From NCBI GenBank assembly GCA_012934845.2, contig WNNJ02000486.1, forward strand, positions 1 to 64,000: a stretch of 64,000 bases of DNA, read 5' to 3'. The DNA comes from Pomphorhynchus laevis. Lineage: Eukaryota; Acanthocephala; Palaeacanthocephala; Echinorhynchida; Pomphorhynchidae. The position numbers and the translations under genes are program-made. The notes beneath the pieces are model-generated. The model did not search any database, had not been told where the DNA came from, and saw only the letters and a list, made by a program, of their open reading frames with translations. Each line of letters begins with the position of its first letter. Position 1 is the first letter of the stretch. Of the stretch, positions 55,801 through 64,000 are shown piece by piece.

Positions 55801-56333
55801 TTCCGTTAACCTACATTTAGTAAACCAAGATTTCGTAAACCCAGATTCCGTAAGCCTAGATTCCGTAAACCTAGATACCGTAAACCTAGATTCCGTAAAC
55901 CTGGGTTCCGTAAGCCTAGATTTCGTAAACCTAGATTTCGTACTAGATTTAGAAAACCTAAATTAAGTGAAACCTAGATTCCGTAAACCTAGATTCCGTA
56001 AACCTAGATTTCGTACTAGATTTAGAAAACCTAAATTAAGTGAAACCTAGATTCTGTAAACCTAGATTCCGTAAATCTAGATTCCATAGACCTAAATTCA
56101 GTAAATACTAGATTCCGTACTGACAAAAATTAAGGCGCACTATCTAAAGGATGCAGAGTATATCACGCTGCATAATATCAAATTATTTATACAAAACGAT
56201 CTTAAAACAATTTAAAAACATAGTTATACTACCTCGCTTCTAATACTAAGGCTATGAATGCAGTCGCAAGTGGAGCAGCAGCAGATGTACCGGTATGAAG
56301 TCGTGTACAACCGTGATGAATATCCGTTGTAAT
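46291..56333 (-). CDS. Furin/kexin-type proprotein convertase, 3' six exons
   Basis: Six exons join in frame on the minus strand: 56333-56233, 53527-53421, 53368-53251, 49235-49055, 46620-46494 and 46448-46291. All introns are GT-AG; two are tiny (53420-53369, 52 nt; 46493-46449, 45 nt). The first exon holds the catalytic-Ser block [18 protein letters not shown] and IALVLEA. The next gives [12 protein letters not shown]. Then [13 protein letters not shown] opens the P domain, which continues with [50 protein letters not shown] and [11 protein letters not shown]. About 263 residues are visible; the Asp and His exons lie beyond 64000. After the P domain a short tail ends in a hydrophobic stretch ([16 protein letters not shown]), a membrane or GPI-type anchor, with no Cys-rich region. 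Convertases cut secretory precursors after dibasic sites. The usual RGD of the P domain is RGA here. Confidence 0.88.
47420..47547 (-). mobile_element. PLE RT fragment in convertase intron
   Basis: About 128 bp of the RT thumb region (DNA match to 33930-34055). It ends at the same interior RT point as the copy at 3111-3536, where the shared 136-bp segment begins. Confidence 0.75.
47548..47683. repeat. 136-bp segment shared with 3537-3672
   Basis: Same sequence and same RT junction as at 3537-3672. Here it is followed directly by another PLE RT fragment that begins a little upstream of the point where the first was cut. Confidence 0.8.
47684..47975 (-). mobile_element. PLE RT palm fragment in convertase intron
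   Basis: Carries motif B ([19 protein letters not shown]) and motif C ([13 protein letters not shown]) intact within the 132-codon frame 47566-47964. The frame then runs into the 136-bp segment. No fingers and no endonuclease. Confidence 0.8.
47990..48375 (-). mobile_element. Second PLE RT palm fragment in the same intron
   Basis: A 111-codon frame (48019-48354) from [20 protein letters not shown] through YIDDICVFN to the thumb. It repeats the region of its neighbour head to tail. This mirrors the tandem RT pieces at 660-2410. Confidence 0.8.
48376..49054. other. Intronic AT-rich DNA
   Basis: Lies within the convertase intron between exons 49235-49055 and 46620-46494. It contains diverged local duplications of a motif like AATTTTGGAATTTAAAACCTTAGT, also seen near 47250. 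No gene. Confidence 0.4.
49830..50780 (+). mobile_element. RT-element C-terminal fragment, NAFNxLNR type
   Basis: The plus strand keeps the post-RT part: [20 protein letters not shown] then HIYCLV (a Cys/His cluster near 50140), a nuclease-like stretch [19 protein letters not shown] then [13 protein letters not shown] (about 50400-50500), [19 protein letters not shown] (about 50525) and the final [13 protein letters not shown]. The [11 protein letters not shown] box resembles the D-x-(R/K) centre of restriction-type nucleases; that is my inference. It sits antisense in a convertase intron. Confidence 0.65.
50781..52219. other. Intronic DNA, no gene seen
   Basis: Intron of the convertase gene. 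Composition is less AT-biased at 51550-52200, which hints at old mobile-element DNA, but no domain can be read on either strand. Confidence 0.35.
52220..52690. repeat. Two direct copies of a ~90-bp repeat
   Basis: 52225-52310 and 52593-52680 share AGCAACAAATTTGGATTAAA/AGCAGCAAATATCAATTAAA, then GTAGCCAGTTTTGGCT and CTGGA(A/C)CA with GTTTCAAGT. They are about 365 bp apart. The intervening minus frame (52316-52531) is not recognised. Confidence 0.65.
52823..52856. repeat. (TA)n microsatellite
   Basis: An uninterrupted TA run of about 16 units inside a convertase intron. Confidence 0.9.
53528..54309. other. Intronic DNA, no gene seen
   Basis: Between the WRD-containing exon and the minisatellite; no coding or repeat structure is recognised. 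Confidence 0.35.
54310..56115. repeat. 15-bp minisatellite, ~120 copies
   Basis: Units of CCTAGATTCCGTAAA, with C/T and A/G variants, run for 1.8 kb inside the convertase intron. A variant block with ACTAGATTTAGAAA and CCTAAATTAAGTGAAAC recurs at about 54975, 55393, 55496, 55943 and 56014, and 55003-55400 resembles 55513-55960, so there is higher-order structure. Because 15 is a multiple of 3 and few units make stops, long frames open on both strands (RFRKP, NLDSV and TESRF repeats). These are artefacts of the array. Confidence 0.95.
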
Positions 56334-56841
56334 CTAAACAAAAACTAATCATTACTTATGATTTTTGCTTCTTAAATTAATAAATGTTATGTTGTAAATG
56401 GCCATTTTTATGACAAATGTCCTGATTATTTATTGCTTTTTAGATGAAGCCAGTCATATTACGCTATCTACATTAAATTTATAAAGTCCTCATTTATAAA
56501 TCACATATAAAGTTGTCGTCTTAAACAGTAAAATCAATGACTTGCAAATAATGTATAAAGTTTTCAGCTTACTTAACTGAGTGGCTATATATTTTAGATC
56601 AGACTAAAAGTATTTTTCTAAACAATTACACTTTGACTATTAAATTAATCTGTTAATTAATGATAAAAATAATAAAATTTTAATTTATTAATATAATGCA
56701 CACATCATTGATACGAATGAGTGCTCGTATATAATTAAAATATTTTCCAATGTATCAATAATCATATCACTTAACTAATGCTACATTGTGCTCTATTTAT
56801 GATTTGAATGAGAGATTTAAATAAATAATATATAGAAATCG
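56334..56841. other. Intronic DNA upstream of the catalytic-Ser exon
   Basis: The acceptor of the exon at 56333 ends TTTTGTTTAG. No further convertase exon was found here or further right, so the intron probably extends past the window edge. Confidence 0.4.
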
Positions 56842-59650
56842 TCAAAGAATGTAGTTGTCTAGGGAGGAATATCCAGCCGACTCCAAAAAGTATGCCGCAT
56901 TCCCTCGTTGCACGGTTGCGCTGATTCGATACATGAGCCAGCTGAATGCGCGTTTATCTTTGATTGTCCGCTTCAAAAACGCAGATGTGATGGGGCCGAC
57001 CACGCCTAGTGTTTCGATGGCGATGGGGACTAACAAATACTGTCGATTCTCAAAGCAACTGTATTTGCTTCGTTTGAGCTGCTCTGTGTAGGTTGCAACA
57101 TCGCTAGCAGAAGACACCGCATGGGATACATGACTGGTGGCTAGGGTGTTCGGGCAAGTGAAATCCCAAACGAGTATACGGACAGCTTCCCATTGCATAA
57201 GAGTTGCACCGCCGAACCGTTTGCCACCGTCTCGCGCTAAGCCTGCTGGTTCTAGTCTGGACGGTAATCCCAATGTAGCAAGAGCCATTCTCAAAATTTA
57301 GTTGACCGCAACACGTCGATGGTGACAAAACGTTATCATGTAGCAGTCTAAAGCATAATCACTGTGCCGCGGGATCAACACTCTGCAAACACACCGATGC
57401 GGTTGAAAGCATTAAACACCGAGCCCCAACGGCACGGCGATAAAAATAGATCGGTCATCAAGCCGTGTTAAAGACTTGATATTTAAGGACCCCCGGACCA
57501 CTTTGATGGTAGACATTTGGACTCGATATTCAGTTGTCGGTGATTCGTCGACAAGTCATCGTTGGTAAGCTTCATAGTGTTCGTTAATCTACCGTTTTTG
57601 AGATATATGATCTAATGTAATAGTCGTCCGAAATTCAGCGCTTTATTGATTCGTGGTATTTTCCCAATCGGATTCTGAAAGGCGAATGTTATCGGCGGTA
57701 AGTTTCTTAGCAGTATCTTATTCATTTTAATTCTGTCGTTGATGGATGAACCGATAGCAGGAATAGCAGCCTATAATGCCTGGCAAACACCAAGACCTCC
57801 AATACGGATCGGTAAGGTCGCTTGCCTCCAGGCTTCGTTGAATAGTGGCACATCGAGTATTTCGCTCAATAGTATTCGAACTTCAGTGTCAAACAATTAA
57901 AGCATTTCACTGCTGTAGCAGGGGTACATCGAAGAAGGAAGCCAATATTTGGCAAGCTGAGTGAGCTACGCAAAATCACAAAGGAGTCGTAAGCGATCAA
58001 TTCGGTTAACCGGATTCCGGTGTTATGAAGCTCGTTCACTGCGTAGCTTAGTGCGTTGTCGATTCTTGCTTGCCAGCCAAGCGGTGCACCCAGAAGCTGT
58101 GCGTCTTCAGGTGTGATAGTCTTGCACGCACTCTGTTAGCCTGCAAGTGATAGTTTGGCTCACATTCCTGCTTTCGGTGATCACCTTGCACGTTTGGAAG
58201 TTTAATTGTAATCCATTTTAGGCTCCGTCAGCCTAAATTTTGTGGATATCGGCAAGAATGTCCTCCATCGTGACGCTCTAGACGCAGTCGTCGAGGTACC
58301 AAGGTTCAGACATGATTTAAAGCTATGGTCCAAGCTGTTGACAGTAAGGCAAAATAGTATAGACCCCAATGGGTCTTGTTGCTGAACGCCTTTAGCCGAT
58401 AGGATAAGTTTGTCGCCAAACAAAAAGGTCGAACAAACGGTAAAATATTCGGTGTTTCGCTAGAGACGCAGCACACAATTGCATCTTTGCTCAAGCAGTT
58501 GCAGGCGTTGTAGTAGTCGAGTTTTACCATAGTGTGGTTGCAACTAGCAATGTCTGCATGAACACGAGAGATGCATGTATTGCCGCTTCGATTCCGCGCA
58601 GAGTACCGTCTCCCAGTTGTATGGGGATAAAATTATCGGCGAGCAGACTGGATACGAATTGGCATGCCAGTTTAGAAGCAATGCAGCGAATTGAATATCT
58701 GACGGCGATTAGACGAATACCGTTATCCTTCTTTAGGAAGGAGAATAACTTTCTGCTGAATGGAATATTAGGAACGTAATCCGGTACCGTTATCTTCAAA
58801 AGAACTGTCATTAGATTCATCAAAGCCGTGGCCAAGTGGCTTGCTGATGCCCTGCTGAAAATCTTGTGAGATATCGTAGGTGCATTGTGCTTAAACCGTC
58901 AGGGTCACCCACGGACGAGGGCGGAAAAGATTGTAAAGAACACAATAAAGATGCGGCAGTAATAACAAGGTCACAATTGAGAGAGTAAAGCGGCAGAGGT
59001 GAGCAATAGGTAGAGGCTCATCTCGAGGGATCCTTAGCCTGTAAAGCTCTAGTTGTGTTTTTATAGAAAGGTAGAAGGCCCGAATCCTGGACACAGTACG
59101 AAAAGCGCCGCGGATGTAATCATCCTCATTTTTTTTCAGAAATCTACAGTCACATTTTATCCACGGAGTATTTATTCTTTGTGATGCTGCATACGTGATG
59201 TTCCTCTAGACAATCTCATAATGGAATTGGTAGGGGGAGCTAGCAGCTCGAATCTTTGCATATAGAGAGAGAGGGATGAGTGGGCGTACTTTGATTCAGA
59301 TAAGGCACGCGAAGCGCAATTTTAGGTAAACTGATTCGGCTCCACCATGCTGACTCGCTAGAATGTCGCTCTACGATTGCGCCAATAAGATGAGAGAACT
59401 TGACAGCCACAACCGATCAAGTGCCGCGCGGAATACTACGGATGACACGAAAATTTCAGATAACAGTTAAGTGGCGCAAAAAGCGCGCCCGGTGTTTTCG
59501 CTGGTGCCCACGGTAGACTCACGGATAGATATGAACGGCTTGATGCTGTCTGGTTCATCGCCAGTCGGAAGTCCAGAGCGCAACAACTGGAATTCGACCA
59601 TGATTTTGTACCATTCCGGTAGCTTTCGTGACGAAGAGTCTGGGATAAAT
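56842..59650 (-). mobile_element. Decayed RT element with nuclease-like C terminus
   Basis: Minus strand. RT fingers (58835-58524) have DNGIRLIAVRYSIRCIASKL. Motif A (58530-58306) reads VKLDYYNACNCLSKDAIV, and motif B (58423-58202) reads AKGVQQQDPLGSILFCLTV, normally GVQQGDPLGPLLFC. A motif C trace LNLGTS stands where WYLDDG belongs. The C-terminal 150-codon frame (57294-56842) has VRILVWDFTCPNTLATSHVS, EQLKRSKY, PIAIETLGVVG and ISATVQRGNAAY. The WDFTCPNT...KRSKY and AIETLG boxes could be a PD-(D/E)XK-type nuclease (inference). It is a sister type of the elements at 5380, 29330 and 49830, with several frameshifts and stops. Confidence 0.72.
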
Positions 59651-59867
59651 TGAGCACTGTACCCTTCATTAGCTTAATGTGTGCGTACTTAATTCGGTTT
59701 TATTGTTGCCTGGCCTATTCGGTTCTGTCGAGTTATGTACACGGAGGATTGGTGCACATTAAAAATACCAGTCGGTTCGGTATCAGTTTGAATTTCTGCG
59801 TCGGTGCGGTCGCTCAATGAAACGTCTGTGTGGTTGTTTAGTCTGATATTCAATCAACATTGAGAAA

Positions 59868-60440
59868 ATAAAATCAGCTAACTGAGTCTACGTATTTAAT
59901 ATAATTATAAAATAAAAACAAATAAAAATAAACAAAAATAATGCTAAATTAATAAATCAAAATTTTAATAATTGGATAATAAATAATTTTAAATAATTGT
60001 TATAAGATTTTTAAAAACTTATATCAAGTTAAAATAAAAAATTGAAATTGAAAATAGAAGTAGCCAATTCAATTTTTATGAATTGACTAATAAATAAGGT
60101 CATCAGGAGGAACATATTAGCATATTAATATGCTAATAAATTAGATTATCAAGTATCTTATTCTAATACAAAGTATATTATTTATTATCCATCCATCAAA
60201 ATTTTCCGATGAGTTTTAATTTAAAATAAAAGTCAATTTTTATGAATTGACTAATAAATGATATACGATGTAATAGAATAAGAATTAGAGGTCATCAGGA
60301 AGAACTGCAATGCTATCATGCTTCGGACCCTATTTCTAGACCCAACATAGCAGCGTGGCCAAACATGTGTTAGTGACGTATTTCCTCTGATGAAATTAGA
60401 TTATCTAGTATTAAATTCAAATACAAAGTATATCATTTAT
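59868..60440 (-). repeat. Two tandem PLE terminal repeats
   Basis: The first copy (59868-60205) starts with the outer end AGCTAACTGAGTCTACGTA and is deleted through its middle block. The second (60216-60440) has the CCCAACATAGCAGCGTGGCC block and continues into the RT. Direct tandem terminal repeats are a known PLE feature. Confidence 0.8.
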
Positions 60441-61083
60441 TATCTAACCATAAACATTTTCCGCTAATGATTTTAAATTTATCATTAATATTATTGTGTT
60501 GATTTATATATTTTACTATTTTCTGCTTGATGTTATTTTTATAGTAACCTAGTTTAAAATATGTATCTATTAAATTATTTAAATGATTTTGAAGAAAGTC
60601 ACTATCATTACATATTGTTGCAATTCTTAAAATTTTATTATTTAATGTATTATATTTTATATTATATGGTATGCATGAATGCTCATGCAAAAATATGATT
60701 CTTGTAAATTTAAATATGTAATCTTTACGATATAAATAAATAGTAGTTTTAGTTAATGTTAATTTAATGTTCATATCTAGATATACACCTTCTTTATCAT
60801 TAATATTGGTTTTGTTAAGAATAAGGCTTTCTGGATAAATGTGCTCACTAATTGAATAAAAATTATTAGAATTAAATACACATATATCATCAATGTATCG
60901 AAACATATATTTCATATATTTATATTGTTTAGATTTAGTTTTTACACAGTTATGAACAAATTTATATTCCATAAAGCTTAGAAACAAGTCAGCTATAATT
61001 GGGCTATTATTACCACCCATTGGAACACCTTTTACTTGTCTAAATATAGATGTCCCTACTTTTAAATAACTTTGATTTATCAA
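60433..61083 (-). mobile_element. PLE RT fragment with intact palm
   Basis: A 216-codon frame covers motif B ([20 protein letters not shown]), motif C ([13 protein letters not shown]) and the thumb to ISGKCLWLDNK. The fingers, motif A and the GIY-YIG domain are absent, so it is 5'-truncated near 61083. Confidence 0.85.
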
Positions 61084-61084
61084 A

Positions 61085-61304
61085 ATATTTAGAATTCTAT
61101 TTTACTATTTTCCGATTGATTATATTTTTATAGTAATCTAGTATAAAATATGCATCTATTAAATTATTTAAATGATTTTGAAGAAAGTCAATATCATTAC
61201 ATATTTTGGCAATTTGTAAAATTTCATTATTTAATGTATTCTATTATATGGTATGCATGAATGCTCATGCAAAAATATGTTTCTTGTACATTATACGAAA
61301 AAGT
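61085..61304 (-). mobile_element. PLE RT thumb fragment
   Basis: DNA match to the thumb region (compare 1340-1560) in the same orientation as its neighbour, giving another head-to-tail repeat of part of the RT. Confidence 0.65.
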
Positions 61305-62095
61305 TTATGGATTGATAATATATAATATACTTTATATTAGAATAAGATACAAGATAATCAAATTTCATCAGAGTAAATACGTCATTAGCAAGTATTTGGC
61401 ACTGCTGCTATGCTAGGTCGAGGAATAGTGGGCAAAACATGATAACATAGTAGTTTCTCTTGATGACCTCTTATCCTTATTCTATTACATCGTCTGTTAT
61501 TTATTATTAAATCAATAAAAATAGATTTTCATAAAAGTTGAGTTTTATTTTTAATTTCAATTTTAACTTTATAGATATTGTATAAAATCTTATAATTATT
61601 TATTAATTATCTTTATTCATATGTATATTGTACAGAATACGTAGACTCAGATATCTGATCTAATTTGTTCTACTGATAAGTTATTTTTGACCTGTGGACT
61701 TTGTTTTCCCGGTAATATAGCCTCTGTCAGAAATACTGAAATTGTGTTCTTGATACGACATTATATTCTGCTAATTTTCAAGCAAGTTTGATGAATTTTA
61801 TTTTATTTTTTCTATTTCTTATAAATTATCTTGAAAAAGGGAGAAGTTTGCATCCCAGGGTGTTTACACTTTAAAATGTAAACTGTTTCACGTAATCACT
61901 TCGTTGTAAGTTTGGTCTGAGTCAACTAAACTAGGTGGCGACACCGAAAAAGAAACGTAAAAAATACGACTTAACAAAAGTTACATGTACTCAACCAGAT
62001 TGAAAAAATACGTAAGTACTTAAGATTTTAATTTTAAATCTCTAAATGTAGGAGAAAAAAATTGTAAAGTTTGTGATGTTATAGCAGCATATTTA
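61305..62095 (+). mobile_element. PLE 5' region: terminal repeat, leader and start of GIY-YIG frame
   Basis: Plus orientation: RT tail and terminal repeat (61305-61640), then the leader module shared with 33105-33255 (61635-61790), then the leader with GGTGGCGACACCGAAAAAG (about 61936) and the frame start MYSTRLKKYVST (ATG near 61986), continuing to KNCKVCDVI. This shows the order terminal repeat, leader, endonuclease frame, that is, an upstream repeat before a 5' end. The frame is broken and stops near 62095. Confidence 0.8.
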
Positions 62096-63089
62096 TACAA
62101 TAAATAAAAATAAAGATAAATAATAAATAATAATCTAAGATTTAATACAATTTATATTTTATCAAGTTTTAATTTATAATTGAAATATAAAAGTTAACTT
62201 ATAAAAATATAAGTTAAAATTTAAAATTGAATTATTTGAATTTTTCATTGAGTTAATTTTTACCCAAAATTAAGATTAATTCATTTTGTGGAATTTGCAC
62301 AACGAAATTTTACGTATTGTTTGTTATGATACCTAAAATATTATAAAGGAAATATTATATGCCATATATATTATCTGTAAAGATATTGGTTTTATATTGG
62401 TTTCACACACGGAAGTGTCACACTTTTAGCTATACAATATATGGAATATTATATATGGAATATTATATATGGAATATAATATGTATGGCATATAATATAT
62501 TGTAATGTAATATATTTGTAGTATTAAGATTATTCATCATATGAGCTATCATGCTATCATACTTGGCTACCATGACCGATTATGTGAAATCATATTGCCA
62601 TTTCATATTTGTAGGCATAAATGTGACTGTATACTATGTACAAAATCTTGTAAATCTATCATGCATGTATTCAGCTGTCTTGTGGCATCAAACAAATTTC
62701 TACCATCTATCAATTCTGAAAGCTATACATTCTAAAGATTTTGGCAAAACAATTGATACATTGATTTTATTTTCGTTCTTTTGAGGCATCGTCGAAAGAC
62801 GGTAGTTTCCGTAAATAAACACTTCTCATATTATTATCCGTTTTACTATTTGTTATGCAATGGAAACTGAACCCAAACCAAGAACGTGGGATAAACATCA
62901 TTAGTATCCTATCAGCACTTGGTTTGCGTATTTTTCTTCATACTGCTCTATCGAGAAGACGTCTTATCATATGGATTCATATATGCTTGCTGTGGATTCG
63001 ATCAGTAGAAAGAAATCTTATGCTTTTAAATGACGCTGTATCGACAAATTATTTTTTTTTATTTCAATTGTTAAAAACAGAAAGGTCAC
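62096..63089. other. AT-rich DNA, no gene assigned
   Basis: 62440-62480 holds three copies of ATATGGAATATTAT. Plus-strand frames at 62541-62735 and 62855-63103 are open but not recognised. They may be the 5' part of the LINE that follows. Confidence 0.35.
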
Positions 63090-64000
63090 ATGCGTCCAAA
63101 TGATTTAGACAGAGAACACTTAACCGGATGTTCTAGTGCTCTATTAAAATATTGAGAGAATTGTTTTAATTATATCTTAGCCAGTTATAAATGCTCAGTT
63201 CATTGGACTAATGTATTCTTAAAAATGCTTTTTAAGGACAAATAAGGAGATTCGAGAAACCTGAATAATTATTGAGGTATTACCATTATAAGTCAAGTTC
63301 GACAGTAAGGTGTAAGATTACTATTATACGCAAAAGATATATTGCCTTATGAACAACATTGATCCACAAGTTTTAATGCAACAACTTTAGAATTTATAAT
63401 TTTGCGCAGAGCTATTCTTGACGTGTTGGCGATATTTGTGGCTTTTTAGACTTTGTAGAGGCATTTGATTTCATAAACCGTAATTTTTATTCTATAAATT
63501 GAGTTACCTATTGAAACTCGATTGTTCTTTTATTCATACACTTAAGCAGGTGTTACGTTCTCGATTCATTCGTATCTTCAAAGGATTACAATATTCGGAA
63601 GCATGTTTTTTAAATTAATGGGGTCCCCCTACTTTTTTGTTTATTTCTCGCCGATCTACCAGCATGTATTAAGAATGTGAGTGCATCTTTTATATTGTAA
63701 TGATCTAGCACTTTTTCAACAAGTCATTCCATACTTCAAGAGTCTCTAGAACAAGAATATTGCCGTTTAAATGGGCTTGAAGTTAACCATGATAAAATAA
63801 AGGTAATAACATTTAGAGTTGGAGAGTGAATTACTTAGAAGGTTTCTTTCACTTTTAAAATTCAATGTGTAACTCTAACTTCGAGATGGATATTTACAGA
63901 TTATATCACAAATATCGCCGATAAAATTTTACGGTATCATCGTTGAATCGTCGGCATCATAAATCCAACGCTCTTATCACTCAGAAGTGAATGTTTTGAT
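63090..64000 (+). mobile_element. Decayed LINE RT, runs off the window
   Basis: Plus strand. RT boxes in order: WTNVFLKMLFKDK and GDSRNLNNY (about 63210-63270), LDFVEAFDFINRN (about 63455, motif A), a GVPQG-like NGVPLLFCLFLADLPAC (about 63620-63670), a motif C trace NDLALFQQV (about 63705) and NGLEVNHDK with TKVITFR-like end (about 63770-63810). The order and wording (KGKGDPxxLNNYRGI, LADDLALF) fit RTE- or Ingi-like LINEs. Frame breaks are numerous. Confidence 0.6.

Noticed and set aside
54312-55966. Long frames encoding TESRF- or RFRKP-repeat proteins
   Set aside because: They are translations of the 15-bp array in several frames on both strands, with no start context, splice logic or conservation.
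54310-56115. Interstitial telomere repeats (CCTA-like units)
   Set aside because: The unit is 15 bp with no embedded TTAGGG/TTAGG series.
62541-62784. Cys-rich small protein gene (CDCILCTKSC)
   Set aside because: No family match, two overlapping frames equally open and next to a decayed LINE. Probably chance or element debris.

Overview
The window is AT-rich animal DNA, most likely from an invertebrate. The evidence is spliced genes with very short introns (45 and 52 nt) beside long introns full of repeats, LINEs with apurinic-type endonucleases, Penelope-like elements (PLEs), tRNA-derived repeats and satellites. Host genes are sparse. Three are well supported: a PMP3/UPF0057 proteolipid gene (10067-10234, +), an ARFRP1-like small GTPase (15797-16378, -) and the 3' six exons of a furin/kexin-type proprotein convertase (46291-56333, -), whose earlier catalytic exons must lie beyond the right edge. 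A PMP3 gene in an animal fits nematodes and some other invertebrate groups, but I cannot name the species.

Layout. 1-5.4 kb: pieces of one PLE family, in both orientations, with tandem RT fragments. 5.4-8.3 kb: a decayed reverse-transcriptase element of a second type (NAFNxLNR motif, nuclease-like C terminus). 8.5-10 kb: a ~75-bp satellite with a ~301-bp higher-order period, directly upstream of PMP3. 11.3-15.6 kb: LINE tail, MITE-like inverted repeats and a snapback tRNA-SINE. 15.8-16.4 kb: the GTPase gene. 17-19.4 kb: tandem and inverted ~370-bp units, a clear hammerhead ribozyme and a palindrome. 20-23.5 kb: a LINE with an intact 963-residue ORF2. 24.8-29.1 kb: an old-looking LINE with a perfect 25-bp target duplication. 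29.3-33 kb: RT and LINE fragments.

33.1-36.4 kb: the most complete PLE. Its GIY-YIG endonuclease is encoded upstream of the RT, the permuted domain order of the Naiad/Chlamys group. 36.4-45.9 kb: a graveyard of CR1/Jockey-like and RTE-like LINE pieces and one more PLE. 46.3-56.3 kb: the convertase gene, whose introns hold PLE pieces, an RT-element fragment and a ~1.8-kb array of 15-bp repeats. 56.8-64 kb: another RT element, a PLE with tandem and inverted terminal repeats, and a decayed LINE RT.

The host genes show no operon-like linkage. The unifying theme is mobile-element biology: one PLE family supplies at least ten pieces, one unusual RT family supplies four, and several unrelated repeats carry hammerhead-like CTGATGA/GAAAC boxes. 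No searches could be run; family names rest on motifs read by eye.
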